The notes below the pieces were generated by a model that saw nothing but the letters and a program-made list of their open reading frames with translations, had not been told where the DNA came from and searched no databases. Made by a program: the position numbers and the translations under genes. DNA of 49,004 nucleotides from Acaryochloris sp. CRU_2_0 (GTDB taxonomy: Bacteria; Cyanobacteriota; Cyanobacteriia; Thermosynechococcales; Thermosynechococcaceae): positions 1 to 49,004 of the forward strand of contig JAAUOM010000021.1 of the NCBI GenBank assembly GCA_012034865.1, given 5' to 3'. Below, one piece after another: positions 1-7,863 of the stretch (position 1 is its first letter; each line of letters begins with the position of its first letter).

Positions 1-243
1 ACGAGATTCGGATGTTTTTGTTGCCCTCCTATAGTCCAGAACTTAATCCTGATGAGCTGCTCAACCATGATGTCAAGGCAAATGCTGTGGGGCGAAAACG
101 AGCGCGAACCAACTCCGAAATGATGGCAACGTTCGGGGGCATTTACGCTGTCGGCAACCTCAGCCTCATGTTGTACAACGCTTTTTCATGAAAAATATGT
201 CGCTTATGCAGCTTGGAAAAATGTTCACTATTTGACGCTCTGA
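1..243 (+). pseudogene. IS630-type transposase, decayed 3' end
   Basis: The fragment enters from the left edge. Its first readable part is a typical IS630/Tc1 catalytic C-terminus (LPSYSPELNPDELLNHDVKA), including the SPELNPxE motif that carries the last acidic residue of the DDE triad. The frame is then lost twice: near 131 (one A missing; the next frame continues VRGHLRCRQPQPHVVQRF) and in a T run near 183-187 (next frame FHEKYVAYAAWKNVHYLTL, stop at 241-243). No terminal inverted repeat was identified. It marks an old insertion at the border of the accessory island. Family call from motif; inactivity inferred from the two shifts, either of which could also be sequence error. Confidence 0.75.
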
Positions 244-375
244 GTAGTAAGTGAGCATTCTACCAGTCAAGCGAAACCTCAATGATTTCCCCGCAGTTCT
301 CAAACTACATTCTCCACAGGGTAGTGTTCTAAAGGTGTGCGTACTCCACCTAGATACCTTTTCTGTTAGACTGCT

Positions 376-708
376 TTATGATAAAGAAAGAAGCGATAGA
401 TTTTCATCTTCATAAAATAATTGGATCGCGCTAAATTCCCAACGCAGCAAATTTTCAACTTCTAAGGTCGAACAGTTTCCCAGCCGAAGCCAAATAACTT
501 GTGGTGGATTGCCAAATACTAAGCTCAGATCGTGCATATCAGCATCTTTTGAAACAATCATCAAATCATTGTCTTTTGCATAATCCCAAACTATTGGATC
601 AATTGCCGCTTTCATGTCCACATCTCGAACATGAAGCGAGTTTGGGAAAAGATCGCCTAAACGGCTCGGTAATTTAGGCGACAGGTTTTCATCGAAAAGT
701 AGTTTCAT
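376..708 (-). CDS. DUF5615 PIN-like toxin
   Basis: This 110-residue protein begins MKLLFDENLSPKLPSRL and has the acidic D6-E7-N8 start, the central VSKDADMHDL motif and the length of DUF5615 proteins. These are Mut7-C/PIN-like predicted ribonucleases that pair with DUF433 proteins. Its start codon overlaps the stop of the upstream DUF433 gene by four bases (ATGA), so the two are translationally coupled in the usual antitoxin-then-toxin order. It would act on RNA in the cytoplasm. Toxicity and RNase activity are inferred from family and pairing; nothing in the sequence shows the target. No truncation is apparent. Confidence 0.85.
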   Translation of the reverse strand: MKLLFDENLSPKLPSRLGDLFPNSLHVRDVDMKAAIDPIVWDYAKDNDLMIVSKDADMHDLSLVFGNPPQVIWLRLGNCSTLEVENLLRWEFSAIQLFYEDENLSLLSLS

Positions 709-935
709 GCAGATAATGGCGTAGTCATAAACCGACGCTCACGGTCAGCAGCATAAGCAATGCAGGCTTTTAAATCTTCTCGCGTCAGATCGGGAAAATC
801 GTCGAGAATTTCTGCTTCAGTCATCTCAGAGGCTAGGTAATCAAGAACTTCATAGACTGTAATACGCAAGCCACGGACACAAGGTTTACCACCGCGTTTC
901 TCAGACTGAATTGTAATGATGTCTCGGTAGTTCAT
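705..935 (-). CDS. DUF433 antitoxin
   Basis: The protein (76 residues from the ATG at 935) contains the DUF433 signature GGKPCVRGLRITVYEVLDYL followed by the helical MTEAEILDDFPDLTREDLKA segment, a winged-helix-like DNA-binding fold. A longer reading from TTG at 947 is possible, but MNYRDIITI is the usual family start. It is the first gene of a two-gene operon with the DUF5615 toxin, overlapping it by four bases. By family it should neutralise the toxin and may repress the operon. Family and pairing are clear; autoregulation is inferred. Confidence 0.85.
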   Translation of the reverse strand: MNYRDIITIQSEKRGGKPCVRGLRITVYEVLDYLASEMTEAEILDDFPDLTREDLKACIAYAADRERRFMTTPLSA

Positions 936-1011
936 AGATTTTCGCAATCGTTAGTTGTAATCATTCGTATATTTTACTGAAATAAGGTCAGGTCTGAAGC
1001 TATATATTTTC

Positions 1012-1599
1012 CTAGACATTGGTAATATTCGGCAAGGCACTACCTGCACTGCCCTTATCCACTTCATAGCGAAGTTCAGCCATAGTGCCGATTTGGCGAA
1101 CTAACACCAGACGCAGGGTTGGACTCAGCACCCGGCGCGGAAACAGTTGCTTCCCTCTGCCCAGGGTAACCGATCCCATCTGGACAATTAGCTCATCCAA
1201 AAGCCCAGCATCATGGAACTGTCCTGCCAAATCACCGCCTCCCACAATCCAGATATTTTTGCCTTCCGCAGCCGCCCGCATTTCATGGTGAACTGGGCGC
1301 ACGTCCCCTTTGACGAATCGGATATCTGCACCCTCGACTAGCGGGAGCCTGCGACTGGTGAATACCCAAACCGGCTGAGTGTAAGGCCACGATGATCCGG
1401 TTTCGGCAGCAACCTTATCGGCGTTGCGGATCATCCACTCGTAGGTGGACGATCCCATCACCAATGCACCGATCTCAGCGATGAACTCTGGATAGCTGGA
1501 GTCATTCAGGTCGCCAAGCGGAAACAGCCAGTCCAACGAGTCATCTTCGGTGGCGATGAACCCATCAAGGCTTGTGGCTGTGTAGTACTGGGTTTTCAT
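1012..1599 (-). CDS. Dihydrofolate reductase-like (RibD C-terminal) protein
   Basis: A 195-residue protein from ATG 1599 (MKTQYYTATSLDGFIATEDD). An in-frame upstream ATG at 1617 exists, but family members begin at MKTQ. The TATSLDGFIA start, the ALVMGSSTYEWM segment, and the NADPH-binding IWIVGGGDLAGQFHDAGLLD region define the bacterial RibD_C/DHFR-fold group (YyaP/YwjB type). These proteins are distinct from FolA and most lack a known substrate. It is a cytoplasmic NADPH-dependent reductase by fold. Its place among other small stress and detoxification genes fits that group, but the substrate is unknown. Confidence 0.85.
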   Translation of the reverse strand: MKTQYYTATSLDGFIATEDDSLDWLFPLGDLNDSSYPEFIAEIGALVMGSSTYEWMIRNADKVAAETGSSWPYTQPVWVFTSRRLPLVEGADIRFVKGDVRPVHHEMRAAAEGKNIWIVGGGDLAGQFHDAGLLDELIVQMGSVTLGRGKQLFPRRVLSPTLRLVLVRQIGTMAELRYEVDKGSAGSALPNITNV

Positions 1600-1638
1600 G
1601 ACTGTTTTCGCCTCCAATACCTGATTGTGACCGATTAA

Positions 1639-1752
1639 CTACGAAGAGCTAAAAATACCAACTTGCATATCATAGACAATTAAAGCGGTTCGGTTAAGCT
1701 CACAGGTATCCTCTAAAGTTTCTGGAATTTCTAGCCCAAATGCCTTTTCCAT
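1639..1752 (-). pseudogene. Isochorismatase-family hydrolase, N-terminal fragment
   Basis: From ATG at 1752 the minus strand reads MEKAFGLEIPETLEDTC and continues into RTALIVYDMQVGI, then stops at 1639-1641 after 37 residues. The IVYDMQ block with its catalytic aspartate is the conserved first strand of isochorismatase/cysteine-hydrolase proteins, which normally run to about 180-220 residues. The rest of the gene is absent: the next gene (DHFR-like) begins about 40 bases further on. It is therefore a remnant, showing that genes have been lost from this island. Product assignment rests on one motif and is moderately sure. Confidence 0.6.
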
Positions 1753-1805
1753 GTTTCTGGACTCCTGAGTCTTCTATCTAAAGGGTTAGCAGGCTGATGA
1801 GTCTG

Positions 1806-2036
1806 CTATTTGGCATTCTTATTCTTCTCGCCCTTGAGTAAGGCGTAGATTGCCATCGCGTGTCCACGACTTAGATCAAAATCTTGCTTCAACCATTCAA
1901 CAATTTGACCAGCCTTGACCCCAAACTTGAGCTTACCTTTTTCCGCAAACCCTTTTGCATTAGCCAATTCTTTAAAGTCATCTGGGCTTTTCCCCGTCTT
2001 ACTTTGAATGTTGTCGATGTAGGCTTTGAATGTCAT
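1806..2036 (-). CDS. DUF4287 small protein
   Basis: A 76-residue protein, MTFKAYIDNIQSKTGKSPDD, followed by a GVKAGQIVEWLKQDFDLSRG segment and a basic tail. This is the DUF4287 domain, a short helical domain often found alone or fused to DUF5655 in small stress-type proteins. The SD-like AAGGGAGAA lies just upstream of the ATG. It is monocistronic with about 100 bases to the next gene. No catalytic function is assigned to the family; the helical, Lys-rich sequence suggests a cytoplasmic binding protein, but that is inference. Confidence 0.8.
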   Translation of the reverse strand: MTFKAYIDNIQSKTGKSPDDFKELANAKGFAEKGKLKFGVKAGQIVEWLKQDFDLSRGHAMAIYALLKGEKNKNAK

Positions 2037-2142
2037 AGAGTTCTCCCTTAAGTGATCTAACGGTTAAATCATTAAACGTGGTCTTATATAGAATTTCCCG
2101 ATGCCGCAAAATTGTTATGTGGCATTACTAAACGAGTGCTAC

Positions 2143-3011
2143 TCACAGCAGGGCTAGATCTTTAAAGCAGCGACGGGTCAACTCTAGACGAGCGACTGGA
2201 TCTTTCTCGTTCCGAATATCAATGTTCGTGGCAAAAAAGTAAACATTCTTCCCTTTTTCTAGGTAACCGACATACCAGCCAATTTTTGGGGTCACGTCAT
2301 CGGCAACCCCGGCCCAGCCTGTTTTACCTCTGATTGTGTAGTCTGGCGTTTTCTCCATAATCATGATGTCTTTAACGATGGAAAGCGATCGCTTGGAAAG
2401 GGTAAGTCGTTTTTGTAGAGACGACTGAGAAACTGAATTTGCTCTTGAGGTGTAATTCGCAGCGCTCCCTGCAGCCAGAATTTATCAATGTCGTTGTTAT
2501 TCCCAATCTTCTGGTTTCCGTATCCTACCTGAGTCACCCATTGTTGCATTCGGTCATGCCCAATTCGACGGGCTAGAACTTGATAAAACCAGATCGCAGA
2601 AAGCTTGATTGCCTCTCTCATGTTCAAGTCCCGGTTCCATTCAGGAAACTTTCTTGGAATTCCGTCCCATGTCAGAACGTCAATTTCATCTGAAATGACC
2701 CCGGTTTCCAGCGCAATCAGAGAGTTGAGAATCTTGAAGGTCGATGCAGGCAAAAAAGCGGTTGTATTGCGTTGTGGATTATGTTGAAAGACCCGATCTC
2801 GATTCGAGTCATAAATCATAATTGAACCCTCAACCCCCAAATCCCGAAAGTGTCGTCCAAAATCGACGTTTTGAGCCATATTTACCGAGGGCGAAGACTC
2901 AATTACTGATTGTGGCATAGTGGATGCTGGTTGCCTTGTTTGAACTAGGGTAAAGACAATGCAACTCAACGCAACAAGAGCAATGCCTATAAAACGGGTA
3001 ATTCGGTTCAT
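2143..3011 (-). pseudogene. Class D (OXA-type) beta-lactamase, split by one-base frameshift
   Basis: From ATG 3011 the protein has an N-terminal hydrophobic export segment (about residues 8-24), the catalytic STFK at 90-93, SAI at 138-140 in place of the usual SxV, YGN at 164-166 and the FWLQG segment. The frame then breaks at the short A run 2397-2399. The other frame supplies IVKDIMIMEKTPDYTIRGKTGW with the KTG box and runs to the stop at 2143. Restoring one base (TTT to TTTT on the coding strand) gives a complete protein of about 289 residues with all class D motifs in order. It would be a periplasmic serine beta-lactamase. Whether the shift is real or a sequencing error cannot be decided here. 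A HIP1 octamer lies next to it. Confidence 0.85.
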
Positions 3012-3205
3012 AGCCTTACTGTTAACAAGTAGAGCATCCCTTTCGAGATGTGAGCAGGTTGCGTATTCGATCGCATCATGATTCCTTCGTCTGATCAAGC
3101 AGCAGTTGTGGCATAAAAGTGCCAGCGGACTCACTGTGACTCCGCCAAATTCTTTCAACAAAAGGTGAGTCCGACGATCTATCTTCAAATCTCAAGAACA
3201 TACTT

Positions 3206-3339
3206 CTACCCTCTGTCTATTTGTGTAATTGACTCAAAATGCCGAGTTGTCAACATCGGGTTGGGGCAGCGTTTCACCCAGCGATCGCGTCTTCCATCGA
3301 ACTCACTTGCCAGAGCCAGTAGCCAGCAATTAGCTCCAT
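3206..3339 (-). pseudogene. YCII-related protein, C-terminal fragment
   Basis: After an AGGAG at about 3350 the minus strand reads MELIAGYWLWQVSSMEDAIA from ATG 3339, stops at a TGA, and in the neighbouring frame continues VKRCPNPM up to a TAG at 3206-3208. The block GYWLWQVxSMEDAI-WVKRCPNPM is typical of the C-terminal half of YCII-domain proteins. The N-terminal half with the catalytic-type His/Asp pair is missing. Restoring one T (GCTGGG to GCTTGGG) would join the two pieces. It is a second, degraded YCII gene besides the intact one at 9345-9722. Assigned by pattern only. Confidence 0.55.
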
Positions 3340-3402
3340 CGTGAAATCTCCTGTTGTTCGTTTCAGAGTTTTGCTGTTACGAGTTTCCTGACACAGCCCC
3401 TG

Positions 3403-3900
3403 CTATGCAACAGCGGCTTGCTTGAGTTCATTGATGTCGATCTTCTTCATTTTCAGCATGGCAGTCATGGCTCTTTGGAATTTTGATTCATCGGCATCGT
3501 TGAGTATTTCAACTAATATTCTGGGGACAATTTGCCAAGATACACCGTATTTGTCCTTGAGCCAGCCGCACTGCTGCGCTGTTTTATCCCCCCCCTCCGA
3601 TAGCTTCTGCCAGTAATAGTCCACCTCTTCCTGGGTCTCGCAATCGATTTGCAAGGAAATGGCCTCGTTGAATTTGAAAATCGAGCCACCGTTGAGAGCG
3701 GTAAATGCTTGCCCATCGAGTTCAAAGGCCACGGTCATGACTGTTCCTGCTTGTTTGCCGTGTACTTCTTGCCCAGCCTCGCCATATCGACTAATGTTAC
3801 CAATTTTTGAATTTCGAAACACTGAAGTATAGAACTCCACGGCTTCTTCGGCTTGATCGTCAAACCACAAGCAAGGGATGATTTTGTGAATATTTTCCAT
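3403..3900 (-). CDS. PhnB-like VOC superfamily protein
   Basis: A 165-residue protein starting MENIHKIIPCLWFDDQAEEA. The FDDQAEEAVEFYTSVF motif, the central GGSIFKFNEAISLQIDC strand and the KYGVSWQIVP segment define the PhnB / '3-demethylubiquinone-9 3-methyltransferase' subgroup of the vicinal oxygen chelate fold. The historic methyltransferase name is not evidence of activity. It is preceded by GGAGAAAAACC before the ATG and lies 29 bases downstream of the SnoaL-like gene, so the two may be co-transcribed. Likely a cytoplasmic small-molecule binding or modifying protein; the substrate is unknown. Confidence 0.85.
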   Translation of the reverse strand: MENIHKIIPCLWFDDQAEEAVEFYTSVFRNSKIGNISRYGEAGQEVHGKQAGTVMTVAFELDGQAFTALNGGSIFKFNEAISLQIDCETQEEVDYYWQKLSEGGDKTAQQCGWLKDKYGVSWQIVPRILVEILNDADESKFQRAMTAMLKMKKIDINELKQAAVA

Positions 3901-3929
3901 GGTTTTTCTCCGTAATTAAGTGTTTTGTA

Positions 3930-4370
3930 TTATGGCTTGAGATCGATCGCTGCCTTGAGGCTACCGTCCATATACATGGGCACCGATTCATGTATGTGCG
4001 CGATCCGCCACTGGTCGTCGATTTTCTGGAAACACAAAGTCTCGCGAAACCAAAGATCAGTGTTTGTGCCATCGGTTCTTGTTCCGGTCAGTCGGCTCAA
4101 ACTATTACAGAAGGCAACGTCATCGCCAGCAGTGATTTTTAGGTCACCGATTTCGTAGCCGATTGGACTACTCCACGTTGCGAACCAGCCCGCCAGATCC
4201 TCCTTGAGCGGCGACTGCTGGAGTGGTGGTTCGAAGAAAAAGCCCACAGAGTCTTCGGTGAAATTGGGTAGCACGCCCTGCACGTTCTTGTTGCGGATTG
4301 CGATCGCCCGTGCGTCTATCGTCCCGCGAATCTGGTCTTCGTTTTGGAATTGTGTGGTTTCGGTGGTCAT
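3930..4370 (-). CDS. SnoaL/NTF2-like protein
   Basis: A 146-residue protein with the NTF2-like pattern: an N-terminal helix (DQIRGTIDARAIAIRNKNVQG), LPNFTEDSVGF, GYEIGDLKITAGDDVAFCNS and a C-terminal DQWRIAHIHESVPM strand. This is the ketosteroid-isomerase/SnoaL cone-shaped fold, close to the DUF3225/SgcJ group. A strong AGGAGG lies before the ATG. Such proteins are cytoplasmic and usually bind small hydrophobic ligands. Here it sits between two VOC genes on the same strand, which supports a common small-molecule stress role without fixing a reaction. Confidence 0.8.
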   Translation of the reverse strand: MTTETTQFQNEDQIRGTIDARAIAIRNKNVQGVLPNFTEDSVGFFFEPPLQQSPLKEDLAGWFATWSSPIGYEIGDLKITAGDDVAFCNSLSRLTGTRTDGTNTDLWFRETLCFQKIDDQWRIAHIHESVPMYMDGSLKAAIDLKP

Positions 4371-4417
4371 AGTCGTACCTCCTGAGCGATGAGTTTTATT
4401 AAGGGGATAGGAAACGT

Positions 4418-4825
4418 CTAAGCGTGCTCGATTTCAATTTCTTCCATGAAAAAGATTTCCCAAATGTGACCATCTAAATCTTGGAATCCATGTTGGTACA
4501 TAAAACCGAGATCTTGCGGTTCTTTGTAGGTGGTGCCCCCTGCCGCGATCGCCTTAGCTACAATCTCATCAACTGCTGCTCGACTCTCAAAAGATAAAGC
4601 GACCAGCACTTCTGCACTTTTGGTTGTGTCGCAAATCTCTTTGGGCATAAAGGTCTTGAAATATTTCTCCACGAGAAGCATCACAAAAATATTCTCATCC
4701 ACAATCATGCAAGTTGCATTCTCATCCGTAAACTGGGGATTAAATTCATAGCCAAGCTTAGTAAAGAACTCTACGGATTTGTTGAGGTCTTTTACGGGTA
4801 GATTCACAAAAATTTGAGTGCTCAT
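4418..4825 (-). CDS. VOC family protein (glyoxalase/bleomycin-resistance-like)
   Basis: 135 residues beginning MSTQIFVNLPVKDLNKSVEF, with the paired beta-alpha-beta-beta-beta units of the VOC fold: NLPVKDLNKSVEFFTKLGY, then CMIVDENIFVMLLVEKYF, and the closing GFQDLDGHIWEIFFM strand. It belongs to the YaeR/Glo_EDI group that includes fosfomycin- and bleomycin-resistance relatives, but the metal-ligand set is not diagnostic for either. AGGAGAACAG precedes the ATG. It is one of at least four intact VOC genes in this island and differs clearly from the PhnB-type copies. Confidence 0.85.
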   Translation of the reverse strand: MSTQIFVNLPVKDLNKSVEFFTKLGYEFNPQFTDENATCMIVDENIFVMLLVEKYFKTFMPKEICDTTKSAEVLVALSFESRAAVDEIVAKAIAAGGTTYKEPQDLGFMYQHGFQDLDGHIWEIFFMEEIEIEHA

Positions 4826-4879
4826 TCTGTTCTCCTTTGAAATTTAATGTATCTAGATTAAGCTGGAAACAGCATTGCT

Positions 4880-5230
4880 TTAGCTTTCAACTATCACCTC
4901 AAAACCACCGTAGATCATCCGCTTGCAATCAAAGGGCATCTCCGCTGGTTGTTGCATTCGCGGATCGGCCATTACCTTCTGATTCCCCTCATCGCGCACT
5001 TCACGGGAAGGCCAAACGATCCAGGAAAAAACCACCGTTTCGTTTTCCTCGCATTTAACCGCCATTGGGAAAGAGGTTAGCTTGCCACCAGGAACATCGT
5101 CGCCCCAACATTCGACTAATTTGAGCGCACCGTGCTCCTTGAACAAAATGGCTGCCTCCTCAGCTATGTTTTGGTAAGCGGCGCGATTAGCAGTGGGCAC
5201 AGCTATCACAAATCCATCTATATAGGTCAT
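4880..5230 (-). CDS. DUF1428 family protein
   Basis: A 116-residue protein, MTYIDGFVIAVPTANRAAYQ, with the family hallmarks GALKLVECWGDDVPGGK, FSWIVWPSREVRDEGN and MPFDCKRMIYGGFEVIVES. DUF1428 has a dimeric alpha-beta ferredoxin-like barrel fold and no established reaction; it is common next to YCII, VOC and SRPBCC genes. AAGGAGAACTTCC precedes the ATG. The gene lies 47 bases downstream of the PhnB-like gene at 5278 and 54 bases upstream of the VOC gene, consistent with a short operon. Full length, no anomalies. Confidence 0.85.
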   Translation of the reverse strand: MTYIDGFVIAVPTANRAAYQNIAEEAAILFKEHGALKLVECWGDDVPGGKLTSFPMAVKCEENETVVFSWIVWPSREVRDEGNQKVMADPRMQQPAEMPFDCKRMIYGGFEVIVES

Positions 5231-5277
5231 GGAAGTTCTCCTTAATTAAATTGACGATTGATTGTTGATTTCAGAAC

Positions 5278-5688
5278 TCAGGCAGCAGGCTCACAGTTAA
5301 TCATCCATGGTGTGCCAAAGCGATCAACAGCCATACCAAAACGAGCAGCCCAAAAGGTTTTTTGGATTGGCATTTGCACGGTTCCGTTTTCTGCCAAGGC
5401 ATTAAAAATCCGTTCGGCTTCTACCGGATCCGTAAATACGAGCGAGACAGAAAAACCCTGCGGTTTTTCAAACATCTGAGGTGGAGCATCACTTCCCATC
5501 AAGATCGTGTCGCCTACGATTAAGGAGGCATGCATGATTTTATCGAGTTTTTCAGGGGGCGTTTGCTCCGCCATGGGCGACTCTCCGTAGGTCATCATCG
5601 AGTCAATTTTTCCGCCCAGACATTGCTCGTAAAACTTAAACGCAGCTTCGCATTCATCATTGAAAGAGAGATATGGATTCAACTTCAT
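5278..5688 (-). CDS. PhnB-like VOC protein
   Basis: 136 residues, MKLNPYLSFNDECEAAFKFY, with the E. coli PhnB/YybH-like motif CLGGKIDSMMTYGESPM, then HASLIVGDTILMGSDAPP and the C-terminal FWAARFGMAVDRFGTPWMIN. This is the second PhnB-type VOC protein of the window. AAGGAGTTCATT precedes the ATG. A 69-bp sequence beginning about 74 bases upstream (5762-5830) recurs upstream of the VOC gene at 7864-8256, suggesting shared control. Biochemical function in this subgroup is unknown. Confidence 0.85.
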   Translation of the reverse strand: MKLNPYLSFNDECEAAFKFYEQCLGGKIDSMMTYGESPMAEQTPPEKLDKIMHASLIVGDTILMGSDAPPQMFEKPQGFSVSLVFTDPVEAERIFNALAENGTVQMPIQKTFWAARFGMAVDRFGTPWMINCEPAA

Positions 5689-5761
5689 AATGAACTCCTT
5701 TGGTTAATTTGATGATTTGGATTGCAATCTTCTCTATGGATTGAAGCGTCTAATCTAACTC

Positions 5762-5830
5762 CTCTACTATCTAGTCGAACTGAGGTTCGTGCGATCGACA
5801 CATCTAACAAACTTTTTTAGAAATTTTGTA
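5762..5830 (-). repeat. About 70-bp repeat upstream of a VOC gene (copy 1)
   Basis: This segment aligns with 8313-8382 over its whole length: shared blocks are CTCTACTA, TAGTC, GCGATCGACA and AAACTTTTTT. Each copy sits 57-74 bases before the ATG of a minus-strand VOC gene. Near its gene-proximal end is a short palindrome ACTA-NN-TAGT (ACTATCTAGT here, ACTAAATAGT in copy 2), which could be a regulator site. Promoter elements are not certain. Confidence 0.55.
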
Positions 5831-5865
5831 AATGCCGATTGGGAGTCTAGCACTGAGAGATTGCA

Positions 5866-5927
5866 ACTCCATGCGATTTATGGGTTTGCAGGGAATAACC
5901 CATGCTCTTGTGCCATTTGCATGGAGT
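5866..5927. repeat. Nested inverted repeat
   Basis: Outer arms ACTCCATGC (5866-5874) and GCATGGAGT (5919-5927) enclose inner arms ATGGGTT (5880-5886) and AACCCAT (5897-5903). A looser pair (CATGAGTCAG at 5931-5940 and CTGACTTGATTCATG near 5967-5981) lies beside it. The arrangement sits in the non-coding stretch 5831-6005 between a GST gene and a VOC gene. It could form a cruciform or an RNA hairpin, or be a dyad operator. No T tract follows, so it is not an obvious terminator. Confidence 0.5.
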
Positions 5928-6005
5928 CTTCATGAGTCAGGGTAAAGGCAATTTGATGATGTCACTGACTTGATTCATGATTATTTTCTTCTAATTGTTT
6001 ACCAA

Positions 6006-6638
6006 TTAGCTGAGACTCGCAAACGCCGCAGCGATGCGGAGTGGCGCATTCGGTCGAGCATATATCCGCTCCATATACTGGAGAAGGTGCGGACAGCTAT
6101 CGAGCAAACCAACCTCGTTGGCCCAGTCGAGGGTATAGGCACACACAAAATCGGCGACGGTCACAGTGTTGCCAACAATGAACTGGCGACCCTGCATATG
6201 ATCCTCCAGTACAGCTACCATATCCGTGAAATCCTGGCGAGCCAGGGAGACCTCGGCGGTCAGGCGCAGATGTTCTGGATACAGCGCCGTGTGACGCGCG
6301 ATGCGCCATAGTGGTTGCTCCAGCTCCGTGGCTGTGAACAGAAGCCAACGGTAGACTTGCGATCGCTGCTTGATGTCTGTGGGAACCAGCCCTTTGTGAG
6401 GATACTTCTCTGCCAGGTAAAGCACAATTGCAACGGACTCGGTGAGAACGAGGTCGTCGTCAACGAGCACTGGGAGCTTGCCAGCCGGATTGATTTTGAG
6501 GAAGTCTGGGCGACGGTGTTCCCCTGCCCCGAGGTTGATGGTTATAGACTCGAAGTCTACGCCCAGTTCTTGGAGCATCCATCGCACCCGAGTTGAGCGC
6601 GTAGGAGCAAATTCATATAGTTGCATCTGTTTTTCCAC
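6006..6638 (-). CDS. Glutathione S-transferase
   Basis: The N-terminal thioredoxin-like domain reads MQLYEFAPTRSTRVRWMLQE, with cis-Pro motif NPAGKLPVLVDDDLVLTESV (the ES pair binds the gamma-glutamyl group). The helical C-domain has the FIVGNTVTVADFVCAYTLDW N-capping/hydrophobic staple motif. I place the start at GTG 6638 because AGGAG lies six bases before it; ATG 6626 is also possible, giving 206-210 residues. It is a cytosolic GST of the general bacterial class and would conjugate or reduce electrophiles with glutathione. It is one of two GSTs in the island and a third lies at 33859. Class-level substrate cannot be read. Confidence 0.85.
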   Translation of the reverse strand: MEKQMQLYEFAPTRSTRVRWMLQELGVDFESITINLGAGEHRRPDFLKINPAGKLPVLVDDDLVLTESVAIVLYLAEKYPHKGLVPTDIKQRSQVYRWLLFTATELEQPLWRIARHTALYPEHLRLTAEVSLARQDFTDMVAVLEDHMQGRQFIVGNTVTVADFVCAYTLDWANEVGLLDSCPHLLQYMERIYARPNAPLRIAAAFASLS

Positions 6639-6737
6639 TTTGGTCTCCTTTTGCCAGTCTGAATATTGAAATGAGCAGTCGCATAACGCCTGAGCTAAGC
6701 CACGCTGCATCGCTGTAGTGTCTTATGGCTAAACGAC

Positions 6738-7094
6738 TTATTGCCGCAGAATCTTCTTCATCGCTTTTCCTTTTGCAAGCTCATCAATCAGCTTGTCCAA
6801 ATAGCGTATTTTTTGCATCAGCGGATCTTGTATTTCTTCCACGCGAACACCACACACTACGCCTTTGATAAGCGAACTATTTGGATGTATGGCTGGTGCT
6901 TGAACAAAAAAGGTTTCAAAATCGTTTTCCTGTTCGATTTGCTGCTGCAATCCCGCTTGGTTATAGCCAGTCAACCAGCAGATGATTTGGTTAACTTCTT
7001 GTTGCGTACGGTTCTTACGTTCCGCTTTTTGAACATATAGCGGATATACCCTTGCAAATTTTGTCGCAAAAATGTGATGTTTGGGCATTGTCAT
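6738..7094 (-). CDS. DUF2200 family protein
   Basis: 118 residues with the DUF2200 signature [20 protein letters not shown], then [20 protein letters not shown] and the C-terminal [23 protein letters not shown] at 7094 or 7088 are both possible starts; AACGGAGGAATG precedes the first. The family is widespread in bacteria, cytoplasmic and of unknown function, commonly found next to YCII/DUF1428-type genes. The conserved W-L-T-G-Y and [12 protein letters not shown] segments are intact. It lies about 100 bases from each flanking GST on the same strand. Confidence 0.85.
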   Translation of the reverse strand: MTMPKHHIFATKFARVYPLYVQKAERKNRTQQEVNQIICWLTGYNQAGLQQQIEQENDFETFFVQAPAIHPNSSLIKGVVCGVRVEEIQDPLMQKIRYLDKLIDELAKGKAMKKILRQ

Positions 7095-7160
7095 TCCTCC
7101 GTTGGTTCGACGAAGCGGGCGCGGGCCACGATGGAGGCGCGGAAGGGCTGCGTGAACTGC

Positions 7161-7799
7161 TCAGTCTGCCGCAGCAAAATGCGCGATCTGGTCTGCGTAT
7201 GCCTTCACAAACGACGGGCGTGCCGTGGCGCGCGCAACATAGTCACGACAGGCGGGATATGCCGCCAGCCCATCGAACCGATCGACAAGTCGCAGCACAT
7301 CCGCCATCAGTATGTCGGCGATCGAAAAAGCTCCCACAAGCCATTCGCGTCCGGTCAACACGGCCTCCATATGCTTGAGCCGTAATATGAGGAAGTCGTC
7401 AAAAAACTTCCACATCGGCGTTTCTCCGGTGTCACCAGAAAATTTGAAGAAGGACCAGGGCTGGCTTGCTGCCTCAACCGAAGCGAGCGCGGCAAACAGC
7501 CATTGTTTGACCTCGCTACGACCATGCGAATCGACTGACATCAGCGCTTCACTTCGCTCCCCTAGATGAAGCAACATCGCGCCACTCTCGAAGATCGAGA
7601 GATCTCCATCCGTCAACCACGGCACTTGACCAAAGGGTTGGTGCGAAAAATGCTCGGCATCCCGATCGCGAAATGGCACGCTATTGACGCGATAGGGCAA
7701 CCCAGCCTCTTCCAGTGCCCAACGCACACGTATGTCACGCACATAGCCTCGCGGCGGTTCGGGAACCCAATCGAAAGTGGTGAGAATCAGATCGGTCAT
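7161..7799 (-). CDS. Glutathione S-transferase (second)
   Basis: 212 residues. The N-domain (DIRVRWALEEAGLPYRVNSV, then QPFGQVPWLTDGDLSIFESG) has the cis-Pro and the ES glutathione motif. The C-domain contains EWLVGAFSIADILMADVLRL and ends with a YVARATARPSFVKAY stretch typical of beta/YfcG-like proteobacterial GSTs. The local GC content is visibly higher than in the neighbouring genes, which suggests separate acquisition. It is independent in sequence from the GST at 6006. Function as a cytoplasmic GST is sound; substrate unknown. Confidence 0.85.
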   Translation of the reverse strand: MTDLILTTFDWVPEPPRGYVRDIRVRWALEEAGLPYRVNSVPFRDRDAEHFSHQPFGQVPWLTDGDLSIFESGAMLLHLGERSEALMSVDSHGRSEVKQWLFAALASVEAASQPWSFFKFSGDTGETPMWKFFDDFLILRLKHMEAVLTGREWLVGAFSIADILMADVLRLVDRFDGLAAYPACRDYVARATARPSFVKAYADQIAHFAAAD

Positions 7800-7863
7800 T
7801 CAGTGCCTCCTTACTCTTGAACAATCGTATGCTGTGCCATCTGACTTACAATTAGATCCACTC

